Source of the DNA: Mariniblastus sp.
GTDB taxonomy: Bacteria; Planctomycetota; Planctomycetia; Pirellulales; Pirellulaceae
DNA: 64,000 bases
NCBI GenBank assembly: GCA_028823415.1
Contig: JAPKBL010000006.1
Coordinates: forward strand, 19,295-83,294
Reading direction: 5' to 3'
A program made the translations under genes and the position numbers. The first letter of the stretch is position 1, and each line of letters starts with the position of its first letter. This document shows positions 7,763-16,595 of this stretch, one piece after another. The notes under the pieces are model-generated. The model was not told the DNA's origin. It saw only the letters and a list, made by a program, of their open reading frames with translations, and did no database searches.

Positions 7763-9903
7763 GAGAATTGCTCCTGAGCGTTAGGATCCATCGAGTTGGC
7801 TGGATCGATTGGAGTGGATTCGGTTCCGAAAATATCTTCGCTCCGAATCACGGCGACCGGTTCAATCAAGAGATCGCCAGGGATTTCGTTATATGAAATT
7901 ATTGATATTTGTGGCAGTGAGCGATGGATAGTTTGACGCATCGCAAGACGCAGTGATGAATCCACCAGAATTGCGGTGGGCTTGTTTTGCATCGAGGCCA
8001 ATTCCCAAGTGGATTTGAATTTGTCAACCAAGTTAGCGAGATGCTCTGGTTGCATCGCGATCATCTCGCCATTAGAAGATTGACGGAATTGATGCTCGAC
8101 TTTGGGTTCGAGGAGGACCACACAGACCCTGCCGGTGTCATCGCGAAAATGTTCGACGATTAGCGCGCCGATGTCGCCTCGCACATATTCAGTAAGATCC
8201 GCAGTAGTTTTGGCATGTCCGTAGTGATGCGAACAGGATTCGATAATCCGTTCTAAAGACGAAATGGAAACAGACTCTTTGAGAAGCCGGATCAAAACCT
8301 GATGGAGCACGCTGGCACTTAAAGCTTCCGGTTTGATTTCCCCCACAACGGTCGGCGACACTTCTTTGAGTTTGTCCAGCATTTTCTGCATGTCTTCACG
8401 GCTTAGTAATTCATCCGCATGTCGCTTTAAGCATTCGCCCAGATGAGTCGTCAGGACGGTCGCGGCATCGACGACGGTAAACCCGGCGATCTCCGCACTT
8501 CGTCTGTTGGCTTCGGTGACCCATTTAGCAGCCAATCCAAAGGCAGGATCGGTAGTGTCCCGCCCTTCGATTTGCAGATGCACATTGCCCGGGTTGATGG
8601 CGAGGTACTCGTTGGGCTGGATCTCGCCTTTGCCAACGAGACGCCCACCGATTTTAATTCGGTATTCAAGAACGTTGATTTTTAGATTGTCGTGAATCCG
8701 GACTTTCGGAATCCAGAATCCAAATTGAGTGCCAAGATCTTTTCGGAGCGTCGAGATACGATCGACAATACTTTTTCCAATTTTTGGTTCTACAAGATTG
8801 ATGAGGCCAACCCCTACTTCAATGATGATTCGGTCATTTTGGAGGAAGTTATCGAGGTTCTGTTCATCTGGGGACGGTACTACCTGATGGCTCTCATCCT
8901 GTTCCTGCGACTCTCGCTTACTTTCGGAGTCCTTATTGTTCTTGGCGGATCGGGCCAACAAAAAGATTGCTATCGCGATTCCAATGAAGGGCGTTTTGGG
9001 GAGGCCGGGCACTAAAGCAATGAAAATTAAGATTATGGCGCCGGTAAACATAGCGCGATAACTCTTGATAAACTGACTACCGATTTCCTCTCCAAGATTC
9101 GCGTCAGACGACGATTTTGTAACCAAAATACCAGCGCTCGAGGCGATTAATAACGCAGGGATTTGAGAGACCAAACCATCGCCAATGGTCAAAATCGTGT
9201 AAACCTGAACGGCCTCCATGAGTCCTTGACCGTTACTCATGCCGAGAATAACACCGCCGAGGACATTGACGGCCATAATGACCAAGCCTGCGATGGCATC
9301 ACCGCGGACGTACTTACTGGCACCGTCCATCGCTCCGAAAAATTCTGATTCGGCGGCTAAGTCGTCTCGTCGTCTTTTCGCTTCGACTTCGTCAATCGCT
9401 CCAATATTTAGCTCGGCATCAATTGCCATTTGCTTACCTGGCAATGAATCGAGCGTAAATCGCGCATTAACCTCTGAGATTCGCGTCGCACCTTTGGTGA
9501 TCACAATAAACTGAATGGTGACCAGAATTAGGAAGACCACACCACCGACAACAAGATTGCCGCCGACCACCAGTCCACCAAACGCATCGACAATCATACC
9601 GGCATCGCCGTTGAGTAAGATTAGACGCGTGGTTGCAACATTTAACGCTAATCGGTAGAGCGTCATGAGCAGCAGGAGCGACGGGAAAACGGAAACGTCG
9701 AGTGGACGTTTTGCGTTGAGCGTGACCAAGAGAAGCAAAACGGCAATGGCGATGTTAGTCGCCAGAAACATGTCCAGTAAAAAGACTGGCAACGGCACAA
9801 TCAACACCGCTAGCGTCAACAGAAACGCGACGGAGAGCCACGTTTCGCTTTGCTGGCCAAAACTAAAATTAGTTTTCGATTTGTTAATTGCTTTGCTTGC
9901 CAT
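7759..9903 (-). CDS. flhA: Flagellar type III export protein FlhA
   Basis: FlhA is the large membrane component of the flagellar export gate; its cytoplasmic domain docks chaperone-substrate complexes. The first ~330 residues have about eight transmembrane segments and include the FHIPEP-family core (LPGKQMAIDAELNIGAIDE near residue 155, and RRRDDLAAESEFFGAMDGA just after). The last ~380 residues form the cytoplasmic domain with the usual PEALSASVLHQVLIRLL region. The length of 714 is close to typical. It follows fliP by 47 bp and overlaps the next small gene by 4 bp. Confidence 0.97.
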   Translation of the reverse strand: MASKAINKSKTNFSFGQQSETWLSVAFLLTLAVLIVPLPVFLLDMFLATNIAIAVLLLLVTLNAKRPLDVSVFPSLLLLMTLYRLALNVATTRLILLNGDAGMIVDAFGGLVVGGNLVVGGVVFLILVTIQFIVITKGATRISEVNARFTLDSLPGKQMAIDAELNIGAIDEVEAKRRRDDLAAESEFFGAMDGASKYVRGDAIAGLVIMAVNVLGGVILGMSNGQGLMEAVQVYTILTIGDGLVSQIPALLIASSAGILVTKSSSDANLGEEIGSQFIKSYRAMFTGAIILIFIALVPGLPKTPFIGIAIAIFLLARSAKNNKDSESKRESQEQDESHQVVPSPDEQNLDNFLQNDRIIIEVGVGLINLVEPKIGKSIVDRISTLRKDLGTQFGFWIPKVRIHDNLKINVLEYRIKIGGRLVGKGEIQPNEYLAINPGNVHLQIEGRDTTDPAFGLAAKWVTEANRRSAEIAGFTVVDAATVLTTHLGECLKRHADELLSREDMQKMLDKLKEVSPTVVGEIKPEALSASVLHQVLIRLLKESVSISSLERIIESCSHHYGHAKTTADLTEYVRGDIGALIVEHFRDDTGRVCVVLLEPKVEHQFRQSSNGEMIAMQPEHLANLVDKFKSTWELASMQNKPTAILVDSSLRLAMRQTIHRSLPQISIISYNEIPGDLLIEPVAVIRSEDIFGTESTPIDPANSMDPNAQEQFS

Positions 9904-9950
9904 TAATGAGAGTTGAGAGTGCTGGACTTTCGTTTAAATTATATTTTCGT

Positions 9951-10655
9951 TTAGATAATGAAACTGCTGACGAGTGCTTTTGAGATGAGTTGCCAGCCAT
10001 CTACGAGGACAAATAGTAGTAGCTTGCATGGGGTTGAAACGATCACCGGTGGCATCATCATCATTCCCAAAGACATCAGAATGGTGGAAATGACCAAGTC
10101 GATTAATAAAAATGGGATATAAATACAGAAGCCCATGATGAATGCGGTTTTCAATTCGCTGATAATAAACGCTGGTATCAGTACTTTCAGTGGTGTTTCA
10201 TCCGCATTGGTTGTTTCTGGAAGATTCGCCAGATCGACGAATAGCTGAAGGTCATTACCTCGCGTATGCACCGTCATGAACCGCCGTATTTCCTCTGTGG
10301 AAACGACCACCAGTTCCGTCACCCCAAACTCTGGCGCGGTCCCTTCGGACTGCTGAGCTGCCAAGTAGGGCTGAACGCCTCGCGTATTGATGGCCTCGAG
10401 AGTAGGAGCCATCACAAAGAGCGTCAAAAAGAAAGAGAGTCCCAACATTACCTGGTTGGGCGGTATTTCAGTCGTGGAAAGGGCGCGTCTAACAAACGAA
10501 AGTACGATGATGATACGTGTAAACGCTGTCAGACTTACCAACGCTGCCGTCGCAAAGCTCAACGCTCCCAGCAAAATCGCGATTTGCATCGGGGGTGCTA
10601 ACTCGCCGAACGCATCCGTAGCTTCAACTTGAGCAAGTAATATTTGAATTTCCAT
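9951..10655 (-). CDS. fliP: Flagellar biosynthesis protein FliP
   Basis: FliP forms, with FliQ and FliR, the inner-membrane export gate. Diagnostic blocks are FTRIIIVLSFVRRAL near residue 45, PPNQVMLGLSFFLTLFVM near 65 and IPAFIISELKTAFIMGF near 160, with four hydrophobic segments. A strong ribosome-binding site (AAGGAGG) precedes the ATG at 10655. It lies between fliO and flhA; fliQ and fliR are about 32 kb away in the flgB-flhB operon. Confidence 0.96.
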   Translation of the reverse strand: MEIQILLAQVEATDAFGELAPPMQIAILLGALSFATAALVSLTAFTRIIIVLSFVRRALSTTEIPPNQVMLGLSFFLTLFVMAPTLEAINTRGVQPYLAAQQSEGTAPEFGVTELVVVSTEEIRRFMTVHTRGNDLQLFVDLANLPETTNADETPLKVLIPAFIISELKTAFIMGFCIYIPFLLIDLVISTILMSLGMMMMPPVIVSTPCKLLLFVLVDGWQLISKALVSSFII

Positions 10656-10698
10656 TGTCAGCCTCCTTGCCGACCAGTCCCCTAAGAAAAGTGACTGT

Positions 10699-11601
10699 TT
10701 ACATCAGATCAGTAAGACCGAATTTTTTTAAAGCGGCTTCCATATCCTGTTGTATTTCTTTTTCTGTTTTTGCCTGTCTCGGTGGTGATTTACTTTTCTT
10801 GGATTGAGGTTTACCGATCGAGGCGAGCGAGTAAGTTGGGACATCACTCCTGTGTATTTTTGGAGTTGGGATCTCGTTGTCCTGATCACTGGACTCGGGA
10901 TCAAATAGATCGAGTTGACTGCCGAATGAATCGGTAAGACGAACGACGGACTTTACGCCGAGAGGGTCGGTGGCGACGACGAGTCGATCCTGACCAATCT
11001 GAATCAGCATTAAGTTACATTTGGGTGCAATTTTGAGCGTGCTTAGGACGTCAAAATTAACATCCGTTTTGGAGGATTGGTTTTGAGGTTTTTTAGTAAA
11101 CCAGACTTTGGCAACGAAAATAAATCCGACTCCAAACGCAAGGACGATCAAGGTGTTGTAGGCTAGGTCCTTCACGACGGTTGTGAAATCTGCTGACTGA
11201 ATTTCAGGACTCGCGGCGTCACCCGGTGACTCAGACAGAGCGAGCGGCGTCGACGGCGCGAGAGGCGTTGAAAGTAAGTTGTCAACAACAGGGGTTGGGT
11301 TCGCGTTCAAGCCGATCTCTGGAAGACTTTGTTTTTCGCTTTCCATGCGTTTGCTCAATTGATCGAGCACGCCTAAAACCGGGTCCAGATTCGTCTTCAG
11401 AGGTTCAAGATGCGTTGCCGCGGTAACGTGATGATCAACACTTGGTTTTTTGGGAAGCGGGATTGGGCGCAGGGCCGAATTCAACGCGGCCGCTTCCAAC
11501 CGTAAGGGTTCAGCAAATTGATTGTTGCGATCCTGAGCATCTAACACTGCGGTGAATGACAAGAGCAGAGTCGTTGCGATAATTGAGATTTTTGAAATCA
11601 T
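10699..11601 (-). CDS. fliO: FliO-like flagellar biosynthesis protein
   Basis: FliO helps assemble the FliP-FliQ-FliR gate. The ATG at 11601 starts a signal-like segment (MISKISIIATTLLLSF). A long Pro/Ser-rich periplasmic stretch follows, then one transmembrane segment near residues 150-172 (LIVLAFGVGFIFVAKVWF). The cytoplasmic domain has the FliO pattern STLKIAPKCNLMLIQIGQDR. The C-terminal ~80 residues are extended and basic. The identification rests on position between fliN and fliP plus this domain. A longer upstream frame would overlap fliN and is less likely. Confidence 0.85.
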   Translation of the reverse strand: MISKISIIATTLLLSFTAVLDAQDRNNQFAEPLRLEAAALNSALRPIPLPKKPSVDHHVTAATHLEPLKTNLDPVLGVLDQLSKRMESEKQSLPEIGLNANPTPVVDNLLSTPLAPSTPLALSESPGDAASPEIQSADFTTVVKDLAYNTLIVLAFGVGFIFVAKVWFTKKPQNQSSKTDVNFDVLSTLKIAPKCNLMLIQIGQDRLVVATDPLGVKSVVRLTDSFGSQLDLFDPESSDQDNEIPTPKIHRSDVPTYSLASIGKPQSKKSKSPPRQAKTEKEIQQDMEAALKKFGLTDLM

Positions 11602-11626
11602 TGGATTTTTGACGTTTCTGCCAGCC

Positions 11627-12061
11627 TCAATTTTGAGCTTCCACTTTGGTGATGCGAATCGCAAAACAACCGTCCACCACGACGACTTCGCCGGATGCTA
11701 ATTTAACTCCCTGTGCAACGAGTTCGACGGGGCTGTCGATTTCGCGATTGAGTTCCAGAACCGTACCCTCTCCGAGTTGCATCAATTCCTGAATTGGGAT
11801 TGTTGCCCGCCCCAGTTCCGCGGAAACGGTGATCTGAATATTCTGAAGCCGTGCTAAATCCTCAGCACGGTTGCTGCCGGAAGTGTCCGAGAGCTCCTGA
11901 TATTCGGGGTCACTTACATCCGGAGTTGAGTCCACTTCCGAAACATTGTTGGCATTTTGCTCGGCGTCCACCGATTCGGTCGATGCGGACTCAGCGGCGT
12001 TGGCGTCGACTGTGTTGGCGACACCCTCTGCTGGTTCCTGATTGTCGGTATCAAGGGTCAT
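11627..12061 (-). CDS. fliN: Flagellar motor switch protein FliN
   Basis: FliN is part of the C-ring that sets rotation and helps dock the export ATPase. The C-terminal ~75 residues are a SpoA/FliN domain (IQITVSAELGRATIPIQELM, then GTVLELNREIDSPVELVAQG, then the VVVDGCFAIRITKV end). The N-terminal ~65 residues are acidic and low-complexity (Asp, Glu, Ser, Ala, Val), probably disordered. No CheC/FliY-type phosphatase domain is present. It follows fliM by 5 bp. Confidence 0.95.
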   Translation of the reverse strand: MTLDTDNQEPAEGVANTVDANAAESASTESVDAEQNANNVSEVDSTPDVSDPEYQELSDTSGSNRAEDLARLQNIQITVSAELGRATIPIQELMQLGEGTVLELNREIDSPVELVAQGVKLASGEVVVVDGCFAIRITKVEAQN

Positions 12062-12066
12062 GTTTT

Positions 12067-12927
12067 CTACTCCACCATCGAATCAATTTTGAGGACTTGC
12101 TGATTAAACTGCTTACCTGGCCAAGCGTGGAATAAAACCTCGCCGTTGACTCGAACAGCAATCGGTTCACGTACCGGCTGTTCGAGGATAATGATGTCGC
12201 CAACCGAAAGAGTAACCAAGTCGGTCATTTCCAATCTGGCGGATCCGAGTTCAGCATCCAATTTGATATTAATTTTTGAAATCATGTTTGGCGAGATTCG
12301 TTGTCCCGTCTTTTTTTCTGGAGCAGCCGAAGGGTCAATCCCAAAAAATGCCGCCGTTTCGTTGCGGGCGATCAGGAGGTGCATCACGGCGGTGCGACCG
12401 TTTAACTCTATTTCCAAGCCGCAGATTAAAACCTTTTTGTCTGCAGCAAAGAGTCGATTTCGCTCCGGCATTGGATCGAATTCTCTTAGCTCAAATGCAA
12501 GCGGTTCCTGCTCCTGCCAACCTTCGCTGAAACTGACAGCAATTAATTCAAAAATCAGCGTCGCCAATGAGGCTTCAACTGGAGTCAGATCCCGATGGCC
12601 GTCGGTCGAATCGTCGCCCTTCAAAATGTCCATCAATAGAACCCTCAGTTGCTGGTTCTCGATGATCAACTGACCTCTTACCGTGTCCTGTCGAAAACCA
12701 ATCTCTGCTCCTGAGCATGGATTAGCCCAGGATTCCTGAATATCTACAAACGAGTGAGCATCAACTATTTTTGCTGTGACTTGAATTTCTGATTCGGAAA
12801 CGGTTTGCCATTGCTGGATGAAAATTTCGCTTGCCTTTTCACTCCAAATATCAAGCTGCTGCCGCAACGGTCGTTTGACACGTTCGGAGGCGGCGAAATC
12901 ATAGCGTTCGAGGGGAGCCTGGCTCAT
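12067..12927 (-). CDS. fliM: Flagellar motor switch protein FliM, lacking the N-terminal CheY-binding peptide
   Basis: FliM links FliG to FliN in the C-ring. The middle domain runs from about residue 8 (YDFAASERVKRPLRQQLDIW) to about 200, and the C-terminal SpoA domain is at about 205-280 (INIKLDAELGSARLEMTDL, then GDIIILEQPVREPIAVRVNG). The protein begins almost directly at the middle domain. The usual N-terminal EIDALL-type peptide that binds phosphorylated CheY is missing, and 286 residues is short for FliM. It overlaps the end of fliL by 4 bp. Confidence 0.92.
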   Translation of the reverse strand: MSQAPLERYDFAASERVKRPLRQQLDIWSEKASEIFIQQWQTVSESEIQVTAKIVDAHSFVDIQESWANPCSGAEIGFRQDTVRGQLIIENQQLRVLLMDILKGDDSTDGHRDLTPVEASLATLIFELIAVSFSEGWQEQEPLAFELREFDPMPERNRLFAADKKVLICGLEIELNGRTAVMHLLIARNETAAFFGIDPSAAPEKKTGQRISPNMISKINIKLDAELGSARLEMTDLVTLSVGDIIILEQPVREPIAVRVNGEVLFHAWPGKQFNQQVLKIDSMVE

Positions 12928-13439
12928 TGCACTTGAAAATCATTAAATAAAACATCTTGGACGCGTTCGATACCGTCCTCAAAAAGTACTTCGTTGAAAT
13001 AGTCCCTTAGTTCGCGACTGACGCGATTGCGTCCAAAGCTACCGGAGAGTTCCTCCAGCGTTTTGTCCGACAAATAAACCTGAATATAGTTGTTGAACTT
13101 AGGAGCCTTCTTCGTGACGTCCTGTTCGATTTTGTATTTTTGAGACGCCGGCACCTGCAACGAGAAATTTATTCTCAAGAACCTCGCATGGCGAGCTTCA
13201 TTCAAATTGACTGTGATCTCTGGGAAACTGATGTAATCGACTTCTTCATTGGCGCCGCTGTCATCCGAGCCGACCGTTGAATCTTTCTTAAAGCCAAGGT
13301 CCTGAATCTGCGCAGCGAGGAAAGGCATTGAGAACCCGCCTGCAACCGCAATGATTGCAACGCATAGAATCAAAATTAAGCCGCGCCGACGGCTCTTTGG
13401 ATTCTCTGAATTGTCGTCTTGTGAATCTTGATCTGACAT
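12924..13439 (-). CDS. fliL: Flagellar basal body-associated protein FliL
   Basis: FliL is a single-pass membrane protein that surrounds or stabilises the stator. The ATG at 13439 gives 171 residues: an acidic/polar cytoplasmic tail, one transmembrane segment at about 20-42 (LILILCVAIIAVAGGFSMPF), then a periplasmic domain with FPEITVNLNEARHARFLRIN and a C-terminal block ending VQDVLFNDFQVQ. A longer frame starting at 13553 adds an unlikely 38 residues. It is the first gene of the fliL-M-N-O-P-flhA-fliA operon. Confidence 0.92.
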   Translation of the reverse strand: MSDQDSQDDNSENPKSRRRGLILILCVAIIAVAGGFSMPFLAAQIQDLGFKKDSTVGSDDSGANEEVDYISFPEITVNLNEARHARFLRINFSLQVPASQKYKIEQDVTKKAPKFNNYIQVYLSDKTLEELSGSFGRNRVSRELRDYFNEVLFEDGIERVQDVLFNDFQVQ

Positions 13440-13613
13440 GCTTCTAGGACTACTCGCGAACAAAAGAAAAGATGCGGTTAATTGGGAACTCCAAATTACA
13501 AGGTGCAACTTGGTTTTCGCATTTAACGTAACCGTTAAAGTGCCCCTAACCACTAGTGATGATCGACGAATGCCGGAAATACATGTATCTGAAATACAGG
13601 CGCAGGTAGATTT

Positions 13614-13627
13614 TGCGGGTTCCCGCA
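13614..13627. promoter_or_regulatory. 14-bp palindrome TGCGGGTTCCCGCA (copy 1)
   Basis: The arms TGCGGG and CCCGCA are perfectly complementary around a TT centre. The site lies about 220 bp upstream of the flgF sigma-54 promoter, a typical enhancer distance. Near-identical copies occur at 31018-31031 and 49712-49725, both in other flagellar control regions. Candidate operator or enhancer for a flagellar regulator. Confidence 0.65.
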
Positions 13628-13844
13628 GTTGGGAGGAATTTACCGGTTATGAGGGGGCAGCCTTAATTTGGGTTGGCTAATCGGAATTGCTCTTCTCGAA
13701 TAGGTAAAGTTTTCCTCATCAAGGAAATCCTTTCCATCGTTAAGGTTTACCAAATCGTTTAAGTGAAAGTTGCTAGCGGACAATCTCCTGTGATCTAAGC
13801 GAATTTGAAATTAAATGCGTTGAAATTTTCAATATCGTTTGAAT

Positions 13845-13860
13845 TGGCCTCGCGATTGCT
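13845..13860 (+). promoter_or_regulatory. Sigma-54 (-24/-12) promoter for flgF operon
   Basis: The sequence TGGCCTCGCGATTGCT has the invariant GG and GC ten bases apart and matches TGGCAC-N5-TTGCT at all but two positions in the -24 half. Transcription would start near 13871, 27 bp before the flgF ATG. Confidence 0.75.
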
Positions 13861-13897
13861 TTGACTGCGTTGCTGACCAATACAAAACGAGTGGAAA

Positions 13898-14635
13898 ATG
13901 ATCAACGGAATTTATAGCGGAGCGACCGCACTCGAGAATTACAGCCGGCAACAGGAAGTTGTCTCGTCAAATCTTGCGCATTTGAACACACCTGGCTACC
14001 GGCGACAGCTGCTTACCTTTGCGGAGCATGTTGCGGAGGTGGATGGTGTTGTGGGGTCTTACCCTGGATCCGGCGTTAGTTCGTTGGCGACTGATTTTGA
14101 AGCCGGGCCGCGAAAATCTACGGAGCGAAAACTCGATGTTTCGATCGCTGGGGATGGTTTTTTGGTTTACCAAGGTGAAGGAGCCGAGTTGTATTCGCGG
14201 AATGGTGTTTTGTTTCGAGATGCCCAAGGGCAATTGGTCAATGGCGACGGATTGCCCGTGCTGGGTCAGGGAAATGAGCCGATCGTGATTCCGCCGAACG
14301 TCTCGGAATTCGATATTGTCATTGATCCAGGCGGGGCGATTTCTGCGAACGGAACAGAGTTTGGCCAGTTGAATGTAGTTCAGTTCGATGACAATCAATT
14401 ACTGAATGCAGGTGGCGGCGAACTTGATATCGATAGTCAGATTTATTTCAAGCTTGGCGAAGCGACGCTGACTCCAACTGAGAGTGCGAGCGTCTTACAG
14501 GGTTACCGAGAGCTTTCTAACGCACACCCGGTTACCGAATTAATCAGCTTGATTATTGGCTCACGGGGGGTTGAATCGGCCCAGCGTGCGATTCGTGCAA
14601 TTTCAGATGCGGTTAAAGAGAACATTAATTCATAA
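13898..14635 (+). CDS. flgF: Flagellar basal-body rod protein FlgF
   Basis: FlgF is a proximal rod subunit exported by the flagellar type III system. The N-terminal rod motif is clear (SSNLAHLNTPGYRRQ at about residues 27-41), and the C-terminal helix has the family pattern VTELISLIIGSRGVESAQRAI. The central domain (DVSIAGDGFLVYQ) is of the FlgE/F/G type. Being shorter than FlgG and first in the flgF-flgG-flgA-flgH-flgI order supports FlgF. It lies just downstream of a sigma-54 promoter. Confidence 0.92.
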   Translation: MINGIYSGATALENYSRQQEVVSSNLAHLNTPGYRRQLLTFAEHVAEVDGVVGSYPGSGVSSLATDFEAGPRKSTERKLDVSIAGDGFLVYQGEGAELYSRNGVLFRDAQGQLVNGDGLPVLGQGNEPIVIPPNVSEFDIVIDPGGAISANGTEFGQLNVVQFDDNQLLNAGGGELDIDSQIYFKLGEATLTPTESASVLQGYRELSNAHPVTELISLIIGSRGVESAQRAIRAISDAVKENINS

Positions 14636-14672
14636 CAATTGAGACAAGCGCGTTAAAAGCAAGGATTGATTT

Positions 14673-15458
14673 ATGCTTAAGGCATTTTTTACGAGTGCGA
14701 CCGGGATGCGGGCCCAGGAATTATTAATTGATAACACGGCTAATAATCTTGCCAACGTTAACACCACCGGATTCAAAAAGAGTCACTTGGAGTTTTCGGA
14801 CTTGATTTATGATGTGTCCAAAGCCCCTGGTGCTCCAATCGGCGACGGCCAGGTTTCGCCCATTGGACTGCAAATTGGTAATGGTGTCCGCCCGACGGGA
14901 ACAACGAATGTGTTTACCCAGGGAGCCCCGATTGAGACCGGTATTGCGACCCACATGGCGATCGAGGGCGGCGGTTTCTTCAAGGTGCAAAGCGCGAGTG
15001 GCAACCTAATTGGATATACCCGCGACGGCGCGTTTACTCAAAACGCTGACGGTGTACTGGTCAATGCCGATGGCCTGCAAATCGAACCTGGGGTCACCAT
15101 TCCTAGTACGGCTGAAGAGGTTTCGATAGGGAAAGACGGTACGGTTGGTGTTATGGAGGGCGGGGTGTTTTCTGAAATTGGCCAGATCGAGCTTTACCGT
15201 TTTTCCAATCCTGCTGGATTGAGACAAAATGGGGGGAATCTTTTTCTAGCAACGGATGCTTCGGGTCCCGAATTTGCCGGTAACCCGGGCGAAGATGGGT
15301 TTGGAATGATCCGCTCAATGCACCTCGAGGCCTCCAACGTCGAAGTCGTCTCTGAGATGGTTTCGTTGATTACCGCGCAGCGCGCTTATGAGATCAATTC
15401 CAGAGCGATCAAAGCTGGCGATGAGATGCTGTCCACCACGAGTCAACTCGTTCGATAA
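14673..15458 (+). CDS. flgG: Flagellar distal rod protein FlgG
   Basis: FlgG builds the distal rod. The N-terminus has DNTANNLANVNTTGFKKS, the canonical rod motif, and the C-terminus has the strongly conserved EMVSLITAQRAYEINSRAI followed by DEMLSTTSQLVR. Length 261 is standard for FlgG. It follows flgF by 37 bp and precedes flgA by 9 bp. Confidence 0.97.
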   Translation: MLKAFFTSATGMRAQELLIDNTANNLANVNTTGFKKSHLEFSDLIYDVSKAPGAPIGDGQVSPIGLQIGNGVRPTGTTNVFTQGAPIETGIATHMAIEGGGFFKVQSASGNLIGYTRDGAFTQNADGVLVNADGLQIEPGVTIPSTAEEVSIGKDGTVGVMEGGVFSEIGQIELYRFSNPAGLRQNGGNLFLATDASGPEFAGNPGEDGFGMIRSMHLEASNVEVVSEMVSLITAQRAYEINSRAIKAGDEMLSTTSQLVR

Positions 15459-15467
15459 CTTGGGAAA

Positions 15468-16538
15468 ATGATGCATAGAAGAAGATTCATTCTGCTGACT
15501 TTTATCGGACTTATTAGTTTTGGTTCGTTGGTCTTTGCGCAACAGGATACGCGGGCAATCCAACTGAAACTCGTGAATGAAACTGTGGTCATTCGTGATT
15601 CAATTGTCCATCTTGAGCAGATTGCAAAAATCGAATGCGATCGGGTGGGCGTTGCCAAGCGGATCGGTTCAATTGACATCGATGAATTCTCTGGAACCGA
15701 TCCGGAGTTAGTGATTTCGAAGGATCAGCTTGGGATTCGTTTACGCCTAGCGGGATATCGTCCGAGCGACTTTGAGATTACAGGGCCCAAGTCGATCAAA
15801 GTCGTTCGCGCGAGTTATCGAAGCGAAACGCCGCCTTTGACGCTGAAGTCTTCGCCAGAGAATTTAGCTGTTCCGCGATCTATTGATCCCCGCCCAACCC
15901 TTGAAGCCAAGATTCGACGGAATATTTTAAATGAGTATTCTATTGCGGCGTCCGATCTTCACGTCGTTGTCGATCCAAAATTAAATCTTCCCAAAGACTT
16001 GGGGGATCTTGAGTCTATCGTGGTTCTGCCGGTGGGTCGTACGGATTTGCCGCTTGGCAATCAGACTTTTTCGGCGACGGTGGACACGCATTCTAAATCC
16101 CAGGTGTCTCTGAAGATACGGGCAAGCGTGTCGGTCTATCGTGAGTTTGCCGTTGCGAATCGCGATATCCAAGCAGGCACAACGTTCACTTCCGAAAACC
16201 TAGATTCGGTACGCAGGCCTGTATCCACACGAAGCACCAGTAATAGTTTCCTGACGTACTCTAACGCGGTTGGGAAGTCGGCAACGAAAGATTTGGAGAA
16301 ATATTCGTTGCTCAAACCAGCTAGTGTCAGTCGGATCAAAGTGAGCGACGAAGTGTTGGTAAAGCGTAATTCGCTAATTGAAGTGACCTTTCAACAAGGA
16401 ATGTTGACAGTCGGATTCAAAGATGTGAAGGCTCTTACTGAGGGAGCGTTGGGTGACCGAGTTGAATTCATTCATCCGCGGACCAATAAAAGGGCTACTG
16501 CGCGTGTCTTGAGCGCGCACTCTGCCTCGATCGAATGA
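15468..16538 (+). CDS. flgA: Flagellar P-ring assembly chaperone FlgA
   Basis: FlgA is a periplasmic chaperone for P-ring (FlgI) assembly. A signal peptide is visible (FILLTFIGLISFGSLVFAQ). The C-terminal ~130 residues form the SAF/FlgA domain (ANRDIQAGTTFTSENLDSVR, a KSATKDLEKYSLLKP block, then EGALGDRVEFIHPRTNKR). The protein is longer (356) than enterobacterial FlgA because of an extended N-terminal half. It sits between flgG and flgH. Confidence 0.9.
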   Translation: MMHRRRFILLTFIGLISFGSLVFAQQDTRAIQLKLVNETVVIRDSIVHLEQIAKIECDRVGVAKRIGSIDIDEFSGTDPELVISKDQLGIRLRLAGYRPSDFEITGPKSIKVVRASYRSETPPLTLKSSPENLAVPRSIDPRPTLEAKIRRNILNEYSIAASDLHVVVDPKLNLPKDLGDLESIVVLPVGRTDLPLGNQTFSATVDTHSKSQVSLKIRASVSVYREFAVANRDIQAGTTFTSENLDSVRRPVSTRSTSNSFLTYSNAVGKSATKDLEKYSLLKPASVSRIKVSDEVLVKRNSLIEVTFQQGMLTVGFKDVKALTEGALGDRVEFIHPRTNKRATARVLSAHSASIE

Positions 16539-16595
16539 AATTTTGATTAGTTTTACGAGTTATTTTTAGACAGCTATGATTAGGTGAGCCTCTTG

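Larger units (their letters stand above)
13440..13897. other. Divergent fliL/flgF control region
   Basis: This 458-bp gap separates two divergent flagellar operons. It holds the 14-bp palindrome at 13614-13627 and a near-consensus sigma-54 promoter at 13845-13860 directed at flgF. No matching -24/-12 element was found for fliL. Confidence 0.7.
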
